Positions 7,531 through 16,530 of a DNA stretch of 27,419 nucleotides are shown one piece after another. The position numbers were made by a program, and so were the translations under genes. A model generated the notes under the pieces. The model did no database searches. It worked only from the letters and a program-made list of their open reading frames with translations, and was not told the origin of the DNA. How positions within the stretch are numbered: position 1 is the stretch's first letter; each line of letters begins with the position of its first letter. Source of the DNA: Lentisphaeria bacterium UBA1732 (GTDB lineage: Bacteria > Verrucomicrobiota > Lentisphaeria > Victivallales > UBA1829); the NCBI GenBank assembly GCA_002315855.1, contig DCIG01000006.1, forward strand, positions 1 to 27,419, in the 5' to 3' direction.

Positions 7531-8454
7531 TCACTTCTTTTTTTCGGGGAGCTGAATTTGAGCAGTAACGGCAAAATGATCCGAGGAAGCCAAGCCATCA
7601 CGGAAATCATTGATGGTGCCATGAGTCAGAACACGCAATTTTTTATTGACAAAAATGAAGTCAATCGGGGTGCGGTTGGTACGCTCTTTGCGGTTTACCT
7701 TGAAATTATGGAACGTCTCGTCGCCTGCTCCGTAATGGTCGGTTTCCGAAATGATGCGGGAATCTGTCAAACCATGAGCCTGAACAATCAAATAGGGCTG
7801 GTCTGCGGAAGAACTGTTGAAATCACCGGTCAAAATAAACGGATAGAGTTCGATTTCACGGAGGAAGTGCATGATAATCGCCGATGCCCCCTGAGAACGT
7901 GCCAATGCGCTGGCATTGTCCAAATGGGTATTGACGAAATAAAAACGCACGCGAGTCTTGAGTTCCTCAAAAAATCCCCACGTACAAACACGGGGACATC
8001 CGGCATTCCATGCGATTGAACCGGGGGTATTCGGGGAGTCAGACAGCCAGAACGTACCTTTCTCAATGAGGCGGAATTTCAAGGTATTGTAGAAAATGGC
8101 ACAGTGTTCGCCGTCTTTTTTCTTTTCGCGTCCAATGCCAAACCATTCAAAATGATCAAGTTCGGAAAGAAGGTCATTCATAGCACCTTTCATGCCTTCC
8201 TGAACGCCGAAAATATCAAAGCCATTTTCCTTAATGGTCTGAACCATACGCGGGAAACGGGAATTCCAATCATTTGGGGAACTGTCTCTTGGCCCCCGGA
8301 TATTGTAAGTGGCAACCTGAATCACCCCGTCCGGCTTCGCAGGAGGAGTGATTATTTCGGATACACTGTCTTCCGCAAGGCAGGCCAAGGTCAAAACAAG
8401 CACTGCGATTACGGAAAGGGAAAGAGAAATCATGCTGATTCGCGGGAATTTCAT
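7531..8454 (-). CDS. Secreted endonuclease/exonuclease/phosphatase (EEP) family protein
   Basis: A 307-aa protein with a signal peptide (hydrophobic residues about 8-26, likely cleavage at ACLA/ED). The EEP fold follows with its metal and catalytic motifs: VATYNIRG (N51), GVQEG (E86), FVNTHLDN, LTGDFNSSS, PIDFIFVN and the final SSDHFAV. Family members hydrolyse phosphodiesters or phosphomonoesters: nucleic acids, sphingomyelin or inositol phosphates. The arrangement most resembles the small extracellular endonuclease/phosphatase group often annotated in Bacteroidetes and PVC genomes. The exact substrate cannot be told. It starts 1 nt after the xseA stop and is the last gene of the long minus-strand run. 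Confidence 0.88.
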   Translation of the reverse strand: MKFPRISMISLSLSVIAVLVLTLACLAEDSVSEIITPPAKPDGVIQVATYNIRGPRDSSPNDWNSRFPRMVQTIKENGFDIFGVQEGMKGAMNDLLSELDHFEWFGIGREKKKDGEHCAIFYNTLKFRLIEKGTFWLSDSPNTPGSIAWNAGCPRVCTWGFFEELKTRVRFYFVNTHLDNASALARSQGASAIIMHFLREIELYPFILTGDFNSSSADQPYLIVQAHGLTDSRIISETDHYGAGDETFHNFKVNRKERTNRTPIDFIFVNKKLRVLTHGTINDFRDGLASSDHFAVTAQIQLPEKKK

Positions 8455-8455
8455 A

Positions 8456-9823
8456 TCAGTAGTCCTTTTTTTCAGTATGCCGACGAATCAACCCCAGCAA
8501 ATCGGCACGGCCATCGGGGCGAAGCGGGGCTTGTTCGGTGGAATTGGCAGTCAAATCGGCAATTCCGTCCGCCATGACAGCACGGACATGACTGCCGGGC
8601 GCGATTTCATCCACGCCGTTGAATTGATGATTGTTTTCAGGGGAAAGCAGAAACGCATACCCTCGCTGAAGAACACGGAACGGGTCAAAAGCATCCAGAG
8701 AATTATTGGCGCGTTCAAGACGATAGGACGCACGTTCAAACGCACGAAGCATGGCAGTCTCCGCATCATGAAGAAGCAAATCAATTTTCTGCATACGCTC
8801 CAGAGTCAGTCGCGATGAATCACGGAACACTTTTGAACCAAGTACACGGGCAAGACGCAAAGAGGCACGCTCCAAAGCATAATTGGCCGCCGAAAACATG
8901 CGACTGTCCAAAGAATGAAGATTGGAGACAAGCACGGATTTTTCGGGAAGAAGCAGTTCCGCGGCACCGGACGGCGTAGGAGCACGCATATCGGCGGCGA
9001 AATCGGAAATCGAGAAGTCAATTTCATGCCCGACCGCACTGACAACGGGGATTTTCGAGGCATAAATTGACCGGGCAAGCCCCTCATCATTGAAAGGCCA
9101 AAGGTCTTCCAGAGAACCACCGCCGCGTGTCAGGACAATGACATCCACACCGCCGACGCGATTGAAAAAACGAACAGCACGGGCAAGTTTCGCGCCTGCG
9201 CCCTCCCCCTGCACAGGAGCAGGACAAATCCGAATATGAACGCCGGGGAAACGCGCCACTGCAATTTTGATAAAATCTTTCACAGCCGCCCCGGACGGGG
9301 AACTGATTAAACCGATGTGCTTCGGAAAAGAGGGAACAGGAAGTTTGTGGGAAGGATCGAAGATGCCCTCCGCCGCAAGTTTGGCTTTCAGACGCTCAAA
9401 CTGTTCGTGAAGGTCGCCGACACCGGCCAGCCTCATGCGGGAAATATTGAACTGAAAATCACCGCGCATCTGATAAAGTGACGGAGTGCCGAGGACTTCC
9501 ACCTGACTTCCCATGCGAATGCCGGTATTCCGACAGAACTGCGCACCGTGAAAAAAGACGGCTTTCACCTGACAAGCCTGATCTTTCAGATTCAAATACA
9601 CATGTCCTGAGGGATGAATGGTGATATTGCCGACTTCACCGGTAAGCCAGAAAGGACGGAACGTCTCCTCCAACATGCTTTTGACAATGCTGTTCAGCTC
9701 GGAAACCGTCATCGGCTTCGGTTCCCGGCGGGGAGCAGACGAAGAATGCTGGAAATCATCATCGAAACTTGGATTTTCATTGCTGAAAAGCCCGAAGTCC
9801 ATATCTGTGTCATTCCGATTCAT
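8456..9823 (-). CDS. xseA: Exodeoxyribonuclease VII large subunit
   Basis: A 455-aa XseA, slightly rearranged at its ends. An acidic extension of about 35 residues precedes the OB-fold (MTVSELNSIVKSMLE to about 135). The core has FPKHIGLISSPSGAAVKDF, ICPAPVQGEGA, VIVLTRGGGSLEDLWPFNDE and VVSAVGHEIDFSISDFAAD, all family signatures. A helical region and a short C-terminal barrel segment (VLQRGYAFLL) follow. The enzyme degrades single-stranded DNA with the small XseB subunit. No xseB-like frame is found next to it, so XseB is presumably encoded elsewhere. It lies 17 nt after ybeY and 1 nt before the EEP gene. Confidence 0.95.
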   Translation of the reverse strand: MNRNDTDMDFGLFSNENPSFDDDFQHSSSAPRREPKPMTVSELNSIVKSMLEETFRPFWLTGEVGNITIHPSGHVYLNLKDQACQVKAVFFHGAQFCRNTGIRMGSQVEVLGTPSLYQMRGDFQFNISRMRLAGVGDLHEQFERLKAKLAAEGIFDPSHKLPVPSFPKHIGLISSPSGAAVKDFIKIAVARFPGVHIRICPAPVQGEGAGAKLARAVRFFNRVGGVDVIVLTRGGGSLEDLWPFNDEGLARSIYASKIPVVSAVGHEIDFSISDFAADMRAPTPSGAAELLLPEKSVLVSNLHSLDSRMFSAANYALERASLRLARVLGSKVFRDSSRLTLERMQKIDLLLHDAETAMLRAFERASYRLERANNSLDAFDPFRVLQRGYAFLLSPENNHQFNGVDEIAPGSHVRAVMADGIADLTANSTEQAPLRPDGRADLLGLIRRHTEKKDY

Positions 9824-9840
9824 GGCAGTATGAGAAAAAC

Positions 9841-10350
9841 TTAAATCGTAGATTTCACTTCGCCTTCCGGCTCGAAAATCGAAGGAACCAGAGACCGTTC
9901 ATCCAACCCCTTCATCACGCGGCGTTCATTGCGGCGCATCACGCGCTTGGCTTTCGGGTTCAGATCATCAAATCCGGCGGCATGAAGGAGACCATGGGCA
10001 ACATACAGCGTTACTTCGCGTTCAAACGGAAGATTGCGTTTGCGGGCTTCGCGGAGAGCCACCGCAGGACAAACAAAAAGTTCAACCGCGGGATCATCTT
10101 CATCGAAGCAGTCCGTGCCATCATGGGCGCGATAATCGAAAGAAATCACATCGGTCGAACCATGATGCCCCAAATATTCACGGTTGATACGCTCAATTCC
10201 GGCAGGGGACAGGAACGACACACACACGCACGGGCAATCATCATCCGAAAGACCGGCAAGTTTAGCGGCGGCCTCAATCATGGCTCTGAGTTTACGCGGA
10301 GCAGGAGCACGGAACGGAGCCCCCGCTTTCCAGAAACTAACGACATTCAT
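9841..10350 (-). CDS. ybeY: Endoribonuclease YbeY (16S rRNA maturation)
   Basis: This 169-aa protein has the family's INREYLGHHGSTDVISFDY segment (residues 55-73) and the metal site HGLLHAAGFDD (H119, H123, D129). The usual third zinc ligand is His. Here it is Asp, a variant I recall from some other phyla. YbeY acts with ribosomes in 16S rRNA 3'-end processing and quality control. Its ATG overlaps the stop of the 7TM-HD gene (ATGA). The order phoH, 7TM-HD, ybeY is a widely conserved cluster and supports all three calls. The N-terminus is rich in Pro and Arg (residues 10-22). Confidence 0.93.
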   Translation of the reverse strand: MNVVSFWKAGAPFRAPAPRKLRAMIEAAAKLAGLSDDDCPCVCVSFLSPAGIERINREYLGHHGSTDVISFDYRAHDGTDCFDEDDPAVELFVCPAVALREARKRNLPFEREVTLYVAHGLLHAAGFDDLNPKAKRVMRRNERRVMKGLDERSLVPSIFEPEGEVKSTI

Positions 10351-12716
10351 TCTGTTTTCTCCGATTTTACAGGGGATTCAGGTAATTTTGCACCGGAAAT
10401 ATCCGAAACAGGCGGCAAAGCAATGCGGGTCGAGGTATCGCCGGAAACTTCAGGGTCAATCTGGTAAACGATTCTTGTATGCCCCATTGATACAAATGAT
10501 TTGATAAATGAATCGCGAATCATTGCAAGTTCTCTCATGGTCAAACGGGAATTGTCAAGCTGATGACGCCGGATTTTTCCAACGATAATATCCTGCACAC
10601 ATTCACGAATGGCATTTTCATCAGGTTCGCGGATGGATGCCATAGCGGCTTCACAACAATCCGCCAGCATCAAGATTGCAATTTCTTTTTCTTCGGGAAG
10701 CGGTCCCTTGTATGCGAAATCATTTCTGTCGGGAACAGTGCCGGTTCGTTTATATTCCTTATCGTAAAAATAAAGAATCAAATCATCGCCGTGGTGCTGT
10801 TGAATGGCTCGTTGGATGTGGACTTTCAAGCCCCAGTGCTTCGCCGTGCGAACACCATCTTCCACATGCTTGCGGATAATCGCGGCACTTTCCTGCGGGG
10901 AAAGATTTTTATGGGCTTTTTTTCCGGGGTCATTCTCCGTAAACATCGTGGGATTATTGATTTTGCCAATGTCATGAAACAAAGCATACGCCTGAACTTT
11001 CATCGCTTTGGCCCCAATATCAACAGCAGCTTTTTCCGCAAGGAGGGCAACACGTTCGGAATGGTGATAAGTTCCGGGAGCTTCCATCTGAAGGCGTTTC
11101 AGGAGAGCATGGTCTCGGCTGGTCATGGTCAGAAACGACATATTGCTGGCAATACTGCGGAACCAATCCAAAAGCATGATGGAAAAAGCGGCAACCACAG
11201 CAGAAGCAATTCCCGTGGCAAAAGGAACAGCGATGTCGATACCAAGCTGATTCCAGTCTTCGTTTTTGAAGTAATTTCCGTATTCTGCGGCATTTTTGAA
11301 GAAAAGAGAACATATAATCGTTGTAATGGAAGACGCAAGAATCGCTTTCCAAAGAAAGTGAGAATAGTCATAAACGCGGCGCACCGAAATGGCACAAACA
11401 CCGCTGACAAACAAGCCGGTCAAAACGGTCTCAAAAGAATTGCCCAGCGCAATTGCAGAAACACCACTGACGTAAAGTCCGGCAAAAAGGGCAGTGCGTC
11501 CGCCATAAATGGCGGAAATAATCAGAGAAGGAATCGCAAGAGGAAGCACATAACAGAGTTTCACAGACACACTGCGGTCAAATACAGGAATCACTTTCTG
11601 ATAAACCTCCACAAACACGCGATTGCATACAAGCGACAAGACAATAATGAATGTAATCAGCATCACCGAATGATTATTCCGGATAACTTCAGGATGAACG
11701 TTCTCAACATAAATGCAGCTGAAAATGAGGAGAATCAATGACAGAGAGATTTTCGGAAAAAGATTGCTGAAGGTAAAAACTCCGACAACGGATTCCCGGT
11801 AGAGTTTCGCATATTCCGTGTAAATCATCAAGGAATAATCATTGACCGTACTGCCGCGTTGAAGAATCTGCTCGTTTTCTCTGATATGAATGACCGGATT
11901 CGTGAGAGACAAGGGTTCTTTCTTCCAGGAAACATCCAGCAATTCATCTTTTTTTTCGCTGGAAAAAGAGAGATTGCCAAGACCGAACATGGATGTAAAC
12001 ACGAGGTCAAGTTCTTTCCCGTAAATACGGGTATCAGAGATGGACACGGTATAATCAATCATCCGGTCGGAAGCATCTTCCGGAGTAAAAAGGTCTCTCA
12101 CATTTTTCGGGAATGAACGGCGATTCTGTGAATCCACAATAATACATTTCTGATTTTCGCCGGAATTGCTTCGTTCGTAGTCGCTGATAATGCCATCCAA
12201 AAGGATGCGATTGACAGCATTGTAAAACTCGCCGCAACGAGTTTCATCGTCGGCAATGCTTGTAAGAAGATTGAAAAGGCCGGTAGAAAGCGATTTGACG
12301 CCATCCACGATTTTCGCATCTTCACGGGATAAATCAGGATTTCCGACATACAAAAGACCAGCCAGCTCGCATTCACTGCGGCGTTTCACCTCATCAATAA
12401 AAAAGTGGAAATTGCGGCGGATTGTATTGGCGGCGACATCATCGAAGCAATAGACATCAGGGAAAGCAGCCTTGTACTCTTCATAATTTTTTCTGCCCAG
12501 AATCAAATCAGGAACATCGAAACTGAACGAAGCAAAAACGTCGTGCTGAATCTCCATTTCCTTTGAAATCTCAGGCAAATCCAAATTCAGACGGGGCAAC
12601 GACAAAAGAAGCAGACTGAACAGGAAAATAAACAGAACCAGACAGAAAGAAAAAATACGGGAATTGGAAAAAGATTCCAAAAAAGCAGGATGTTCAGCAG
12701 AATTTTTGGCACTCAT
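10347..12716 (-). CDS. 7TM-HD membrane phosphohydrolase (PgpH/YqfF-like, likely c-di-AMP phosphodiesterase)
   Basis: A 789-aa membrane protein. TM1 lies at about residues 22-45. A large extracytoplasmic 7TMR-HDED-type domain spans about 46-310 and includes LQRGSTVND near 285. A bundle of seven or so TM helices covers about 315-525. The cytoplasmic HD domain (about 540-735) carries the metal motif residues YHHSERV, FHDIGKINNP, IRKHVEDGV, QQHHGDD and LADCCEA. Characterised members (PgpH) hydrolyse cyclic di-AMP to pApA. Whether this organism makes c-di-AMP is not shown here. It sits 2 nt after phoH and overlaps ybeY by 4 nt. Confidence 0.93.
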   Translation of the reverse strand: MSAKNSAEHPAFLESFSNSRIFSFCLVLFIFLFSLLLLSLPRLNLDLPEISKEMEIQHDVFASFSFDVPDLILGRKNYEEYKAAFPDVYCFDDVAANTIRRNFHFFIDEVKRRSECELAGLLYVGNPDLSREDAKIVDGVKSLSTGLFNLLTSIADDETRCGEFYNAVNRILLDGIISDYERSNSGENQKCIIVDSQNRRSFPKNVRDLFTPEDASDRMIDYTVSISDTRIYGKELDLVFTSMFGLGNLSFSSEKKDELLDVSWKKEPLSLTNPVIHIRENEQILQRGSTVNDYSLMIYTEYAKLYRESVVGVFTFSNLFPKISLSLILLIFSCIYVENVHPEVIRNNHSVMLITFIIVLSLVCNRVFVEVYQKVIPVFDRSVSVKLCYVLPLAIPSLIISAIYGGRTALFAGLYVSGVSAIALGNSFETVLTGLFVSGVCAISVRRVYDYSHFLWKAILASSITTIICSLFFKNAAEYGNYFKNEDWNQLGIDIAVPFATGIASAVVAAFSIMLLDWFRSIASNMSFLTMTSRDHALLKRLQMEAPGTYHHSERVALLAEKAAVDIGAKAMKVQAYALFHDIGKINNPTMFTENDPGKKAHKNLSPQESAAIIRKHVEDGVRTAKHWGLKVHIQRAIQQHHGDDLILYFYDKEYKRTGTVPDRNDFAYKGPLPEEKEIAILMLADCCEAAMASIREPDENAIRECVQDIIVGKIRRHQLDNSRLTMRELAMIRDSFIKSFVSMGHTRIVYQIDPEVSGDTSTRIALPPVSDISGAKLPESPVKSEKTE

Positions 12717-12718
12717 TT

Positions 12719-13747
12719 TCAGTCCGCCTCTTTTTCATTCGCGCGATAAGCACGAATAATTTTCTCCACCAAAGGATGACGAACAACATCTCCGGCATCA
12801 AAACGGCAGATGGAAAGTTCGGGAATGTCAGTGAGATAGTCAAGTGCCCGAAGCAACCCCGAATGCCCATGAGGCAAGTCAATTTGCGAAGGGTCTCCGC
12901 AAACGACACAGCGTGAATGGAAGCCAAGACGTGTCAGAAACATGAGCATCTGTTCGCGTGTGGTATTCTGTGCTTCATCAAGAATCACAAAAGAGTGATT
13001 CAGAGTGCGTCCGCGCATAAAAGCAAGCGGAGCGACTTCAATGACATTGCGGGCAATCAATTCCTCGACCTGCTGATAATCCATCATTTCGCGCATGGCA
13101 TCATGAAGGGGACGCAGATAAGGATTGATTTTGTCCTGCAGCGTACCCGGCAGAAAACCGAGATTTTCACCGGCTTCCACAGCAGGACGGGTCAAAACAA
13201 TGCGGCGGACTTTTTCTTCCAGCAAGCAGGAAACCGCCATCGCCATAGCAAGATAAGTTTTTCCTGTTCCGGCAGGACCGACACCGAAAACAAGGTCTTT
13301 TTCGCGCATGGCACGGACATAGGCAAGCTGATTGCGGGAACGAGCCGAGACATCGGGCTTTCCGGGGCCGACTTTAATCCGCTCGGCAAAACAGACTTTC
13401 AAATCCGATTCGTGGCCTTCACTCCAAGCATCCAAAACGAGGTCAAACTCGGACTGATCCAAAGCACGTCCAAGTTCTCCGGAAAGTCGCTTGAGTTCAG
13501 CAATACAACGATTCACGCGGTCAGAAACGGCAGGATTCTCCGTACCGGAAACGGCAACCCATACATCACGGGAAATCAGCTGAACGCCAAGACGCTGAGA
13601 GGCATGACGCAAATTCCCTGACACATCACCGGCGAATGCTTCACTGAATGCGGCAGGGCTTTCAAAAAAAACACGTCCCGGGACGGCGCACTGATTTTCA
13701 GGCAGCACGTCGTCCGGCCCGGAATGGGGAAGACGTTGTTCACTCAT
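12719..13747 (-). CDS. phoH: PhoH-family ATPase (YbeZ-like)
   Basis: A 342-aa P-loop ATPase with Walker A GPAGTGKT (157-164), LTRPAVEAGENLGFLPG (185-201), Walker B FVILDEAQN (253-261) and the C-terminal CGDPSQIDLPHG signature. The N-terminal 130 residues are a divergent KH-like region. The ATG at 13747 is chosen. An in-frame GTG at 13762 would overlap the upstream stop and has no ribosome-binding site. PhoH/YbeZ proteins are thought to be RNA-handling ATPases partnering YbeY, matching the neighbours. It lies 11 nt after the LysM lipoprotein stop and 2 nt before the 7TM-HD gene. Confidence 0.94.
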   Translation of the reverse strand: MSEQRLPHSGPDDVLPENQCAVPGRVFFESPAAFSEAFAGDVSGNLRHASQRLGVQLISRDVWVAVSGTENPAVSDRVNRCIAELKRLSGELGRALDQSEFDLVLDAWSEGHESDLKVCFAERIKVGPGKPDVSARSRNQLAYVRAMREKDLVFGVGPAGTGKTYLAMAMAVSCLLEEKVRRIVLTRPAVEAGENLGFLPGTLQDKINPYLRPLHDAMREMMDYQQVEELIARNVIEVAPLAFMRGRTLNHSFVILDEAQNTTREQMLMFLTRLGFHSRCVVCGDPSQIDLPHGHSGLLRALDYLTDIPELSICRFDAGDVVRHPLVEKIIRAYRANEKEAD

Positions 13748-13758
13748 TCCACAGAATC

Positions 13759-14649
13759 TCACTTCTGCGCGGCAGGCACGCTCTTGAGAACAGGGATACT
13801 GAGTTTCAAACCGGGTTTCAGCTTGTCAGGATTGTTGTTGAGGATGACCTTGTTCGCTTCGAGCAGGATCGGCCACAATGCGCCGTCATGATACTGCTTT
13901 TTGGCAATGACAGACAAGGAATCATCTTTCTGAACGACATATTCGGAAGCGGGCTTTTCAGAATCAACAACCCGAATCATGCGAACATGGGGCTGTTCCG
14001 CAGGCTTCACCGTATTCTTGTCCTTTTTATTTTTTGAAACGGATTCGAGCTGGGCTTCCAGCAAATCATCGCGGGACATGGCATTGATTTTCTGAACACC
14101 GGCTTTTTTCGCGACTGCCACAAGTTTGGTCAAATCATCCTGTGCAGATTCATCGAAATAAACAATCAAACCGAAATCAGGATTCTGCTTCGCTGATTCC
14201 GATAAGAACTGCTCTAATTCCGCTTCCGTTTTTTCAAAACCATTCACGGTCAGGGGAACAGATTTGCGAATATCGACACGGGCAAACGAAGCGGTTTTGA
14301 CCTCTACGGCATGAGGAACAGTTCCGGCGGAAACAGGTTCTGCGGCAGATACGACAACTTCAGACTGTACAGGAGATTTTTCCGCAACCGGAGTTGCAGG
14401 GGCTGTTTCGACTACAGGTTCAGCCGCGGTCTGTTCACGTCCGGCAGACTGACCGGGCTGAGAGAAAACAGCATCATAGGCAGGATTCCCGGCGGGCATT
14501 TCCTGCGGCGGCTGCCAATCGGGATACGAAGTCTGAATATCCTGAGCCCATTCGCGTCCCTCTTCATCATTCGGCGCAGGACGGTTAGTGGAACAAGAAA
14601 CACAGAGCAAAGAAAACAGAATTGCGGAAGGGATAACGAATGTTTTCAT
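13759..14649 (-). CDS. LysM-domain lipoprotein
   Basis: A 296-aa predicted lipoprotein. The ATG at 14649 is preferred because GGTGG lies 5 nt upstream and it directly precedes the signal sequence MKTFVIPSAILFSLLCVSC, whose last Cys is the likely lipidated residue (the -3 residue is Cys, which is atypical). A long low-complexity Ala/Pro/Glu/Val region follows (about 25-115). The segment at about 120-220 appears globular and is not recognised. A C-terminal LysM domain (about 237-285, YVVQKDDSLSVIAKKQY to KPGLKLSIP) should bind peptidoglycan. It lies between fabF and phoH with short gaps, which may indicate coupling of envelope functions. That is inference. Confidence 0.82.
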   Translation of the reverse strand: MKTFVIPSAILFSLLCVSCSTNRPAPNDEEGREWAQDIQTSYPDWQPPQEMPAGNPAYDAVFSQPGQSAGREQTAAEPVVETAPATPVAEKSPVQSEVVVSAAEPVSAGTVPHAVEVKTASFARVDIRKSVPLTVNGFEKTEAELEQFLSESAKQNPDFGLIVYFDESAQDDLTKLVAVAKKAGVQKINAMSRDDLLEAQLESVSKNKKDKNTVKPAEQPHVRMIRVVDSEKPASEYVVQKDDSLSVIAKKQYHDGALWPILLEANKVILNNNPDKLKPGLKLSIPVLKSVPAAQK

Positions 14650-14692
14650 GAATACCACCTGTACGGTTAGATATGGATTCAAAAATATGAGG

Positions 14693-15955
14693 TTAAACTT
14701 TACGGAGGATTAAAACGCCATTATGACCGCCGAAACCGAGATTGGTATTGACAGCAATCTGAATGCTGCGTTCCCGTGCGACATTGGGTGTGTAATCAAG
14801 GTCGCACTCAGGATCGGGGGTCGTATAGTTGATTGTGGGAGGGACAATGCCGGTTTCAATGGATTTCGCGGCAATGATGGTTTCCAGACCACCGGCAGCG
14901 CCAAGCGCATGTCCCATGGTGCCTTTGGTACTGCTGATTGCCATCTTGCGGGCGTGATCACCGAAAATTTTCTTGATTGCGGCAGTTTCGGACAGATCGT
15001 TGAGGTGCGTACTGGTACCGTGAGCATTGATGTAATCCACCTGATCGGGGGTAATGCCAGCTTTGCGGAACGCCATTTCATAAGCACGAATGCAACCGGA
15101 ACCGTCGGAAGCCGGAGCCGTAATGTGGAAGGCATCGCAAGATGCTCCATAACCAATAATTTCCGCGCGAATTTTCGCACCGCGCCGCACAGCATGTTCA
15201 TATTCTTCCAATACAAGAATGCCGGCACCTTCGGACATCACAAAGCCATCACGATCCATATCAAAGGGACGGGAAGCCTGTTCGGGGCAGTCATTGTAAC
15301 GGGTGCTCATCGCTTTCATGGAACAGAACCCGGCATAGCCAATCCGGGTAATCGAAGATTCTGCTCCGCCGCAAATCATAAGGTCGGAATCGCCCCGTCG
15401 GATATTTTCAAAACCCTCACCAATGGCATGACAGCCGCTGGAACAAGCCGAAACAGCACAGAAATTCGGACCGCAAGCACCGCATTGAATTGCAATGGAA
15501 CCGGAAGCCATATTCGTAATAATGGAAGGAATCAAAAACGGAGAAATACGGGACGGACCGCGTTCCGCCAAAACCATGCACTGAGTTTCAATGGTGCGCA
15601 AACCGCCGACACCGCTTCCGACACATACCCCGGCACGGGCAGGATCAACAGGAGAACCTTCTGTCCTGAAATCAATCGGCAAACCGGCATCTTTGCGAGC
15701 TTCCTCAAAAGCAGCAAGAGCGTAAATCACAAACGTATCTGTACGGCGGACTTCTTTCGCACCGTACCAAGAGGAAATATCAACGCCATGCACTTCGCCG
15801 CCAATCTGCGTTTTAAATTCAGACGGGTCAAACAGAGTAACACGCGAAATACCGCTTCGTCCGGAAACAAGCGAATCCCACATATCAGGAACAGAGTTTC
15901 CAACACAGGAAACAGCTCCATACCCAGTAATTACGACTCTGCGTTCATTTGACAT
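14693..15955 (-). CDS. fabF: 3-oxoacyl-[ACP] synthase II (KASII)
   Basis: A 420-aa condensing enzyme for chain elongation in type II fatty acid synthesis. The catalytic triad is visible: C171 in SACSSG, H312 in NAHGTSTHLND and H349 in GTMGHALGAAGG, with K344 in STKG. The C-terminus NLGFGGHNGVLILRK is typical. The start at 15955 is chosen for its GGGGAG 8 nt upstream. An upstream in-frame extension of 20 residues is hydrophobic and unsupported. It lies 293 nt downstream of acpP, beyond a terminator, so it may have its own promoter. I could not pick one confidently. Confidence 0.96.
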   Translation of the reverse strand: MSNERRVVITGYGAVSCVGNSVPDMWDSLVSGRSGISRVTLFDPSEFKTQIGGEVHGVDISSWYGAKEVRRTDTFVIYALAAFEEARKDAGLPIDFRTEGSPVDPARAGVCVGSGVGGLRTIETQCMVLAERGPSRISPFLIPSIITNMASGSIAIQCGACGPNFCAVSACSSGCHAIGEGFENIRRGDSDLMICGGAESSITRIGYAGFCSMKAMSTRYNDCPEQASRPFDMDRDGFVMSEGAGILVLEEYEHAVRRGAKIRAEIIGYGASCDAFHITAPASDGSGCIRAYEMAFRKAGITPDQVDYINAHGTSTHLNDLSETAAIKKIFGDHARKMAISSTKGTMGHALGAAGGLETIIAAKSIETGIVPPTINYTTPDPECDLDYTPNVARERSIQIAVNTNLGFGGHNGVLILRKV

Positions 15956-16193
15956 ATTCTTTTCTCCCCTAAAAAGCAATAAACAGGAATGGACGCACAA
16001 AGACTGCACGAACACTCCGGAATTTCAAAACGAGCCTTGATTTGCGAGAGAAAGTCTGAATCATCCGGAAAAGCTCATTGAATTATCTGAAAGATGATTT
16101 TGAACCAAAAACAAGCTCAAAAGGAAAGAATCAGAGCCCGGACGGAACAGACTTCAGGACAAGCTCAAAAAAGGGTAAAAACCAAGGAAATTT
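15956..16193. other. acpP-fabF intergenic region with a short imperfect direct repeat
   Basis: No gene is supported here. ACAAGCTCAAAA occurs at 16111-16122 and again at 16159-16170 (period 48), and the following bases are also similar (GGAAAGAATCA versus GGGTAAAAACCA). The frame through it on the plus strand reads a repetitive Lys/Ser/Gly-rich peptide without a ribosome-binding site and is not called. The fabF ribosome-binding site occupies the last bases. A fabF promoter is expected here, but no convincing -35/-10 pair was found. Confidence 0.5.
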
Positions 16194-16230
16194 AAAAAAA
16201 ACGGGTCATTCCGGCAAAGGAGATGACCCG
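16194..16230 (-). terminator. Rho-independent terminator of acpP
   Basis: On the minus strand a perfect 8-bp stem CGGGTCAT/ATGACCCG with a 13-nt loop is followed by eight T. It begins 18 nt after the acpP stop. It should uncouple acpP from fabF at least partly, which fits the need for much more ACP than enzyme. Confidence 0.92.
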
Positions 16231-16248
16231 ATGAAAACAGAACCCGGA

Positions 16249-16491
16249 TTATTTGCCGGCAGTCTTGTCCTCGATGTACTTGATGGCATCGCCGACAGTT
16301 TTCAGATTTTCAGCTTCTTCGTCGGGAATTTCAGCATTGAATTCTTCTTCCAAAGCCATAATCAGTTCGACGATATCCAGAGAATCAGCATGAAGATCTT
16401 CGATGAACTTAGCATCTTCGGTAACCTGATCTTCGGCGACAGCGAGCTGCTTAACAACGAGTTCTTTAACTTTTTCAGCAATAGTGGACAT
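16249..16491 (-). CDS. acpP: Acyl carrier protein
   Basis: An 80-aa acidic four-helix carrier protein. DADSL-type motif HADSLDIVELIMALEEEF carries the phosphopantetheine attachment site S37. The ATG at 16491 is chosen over one 6 codons upstream because it matches family length and has AAAGG 9 nt before it. It carries growing acyl chains for FabD, FabF and FabG. The gene has its own strong promoter (16683-16711) and terminator (16194-16230), and a long palindrome in its leader. Confidence 0.96.
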   Translation of the reverse strand: MSTIAEKVKELVVKQLAVAEDQVTEDAKFIEDLHADSLDIVELIMALEEEFNAEIPDEEAENLKTVGDAIKYIEDKTAGK

Positions 16492-16530
16492 TTTTGTATG
16501 CCTTTCCAAGAGTTTTGGGTTATTCGGACA

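Noticed and set aside
8440..9860. Search for an xseB small subunit beside xseA
   Set aside because: The gaps on both sides are 1 and 17 nt, and no short XseB-like frame exists.
16078..16250. Lys/Ser/Gly-rich plus-strand frame across the acpP-fabF gap
   Set aside because: It runs through a short direct repeat and the acpP terminator, and continues antisense into acpP. There is no ribosome-binding site.
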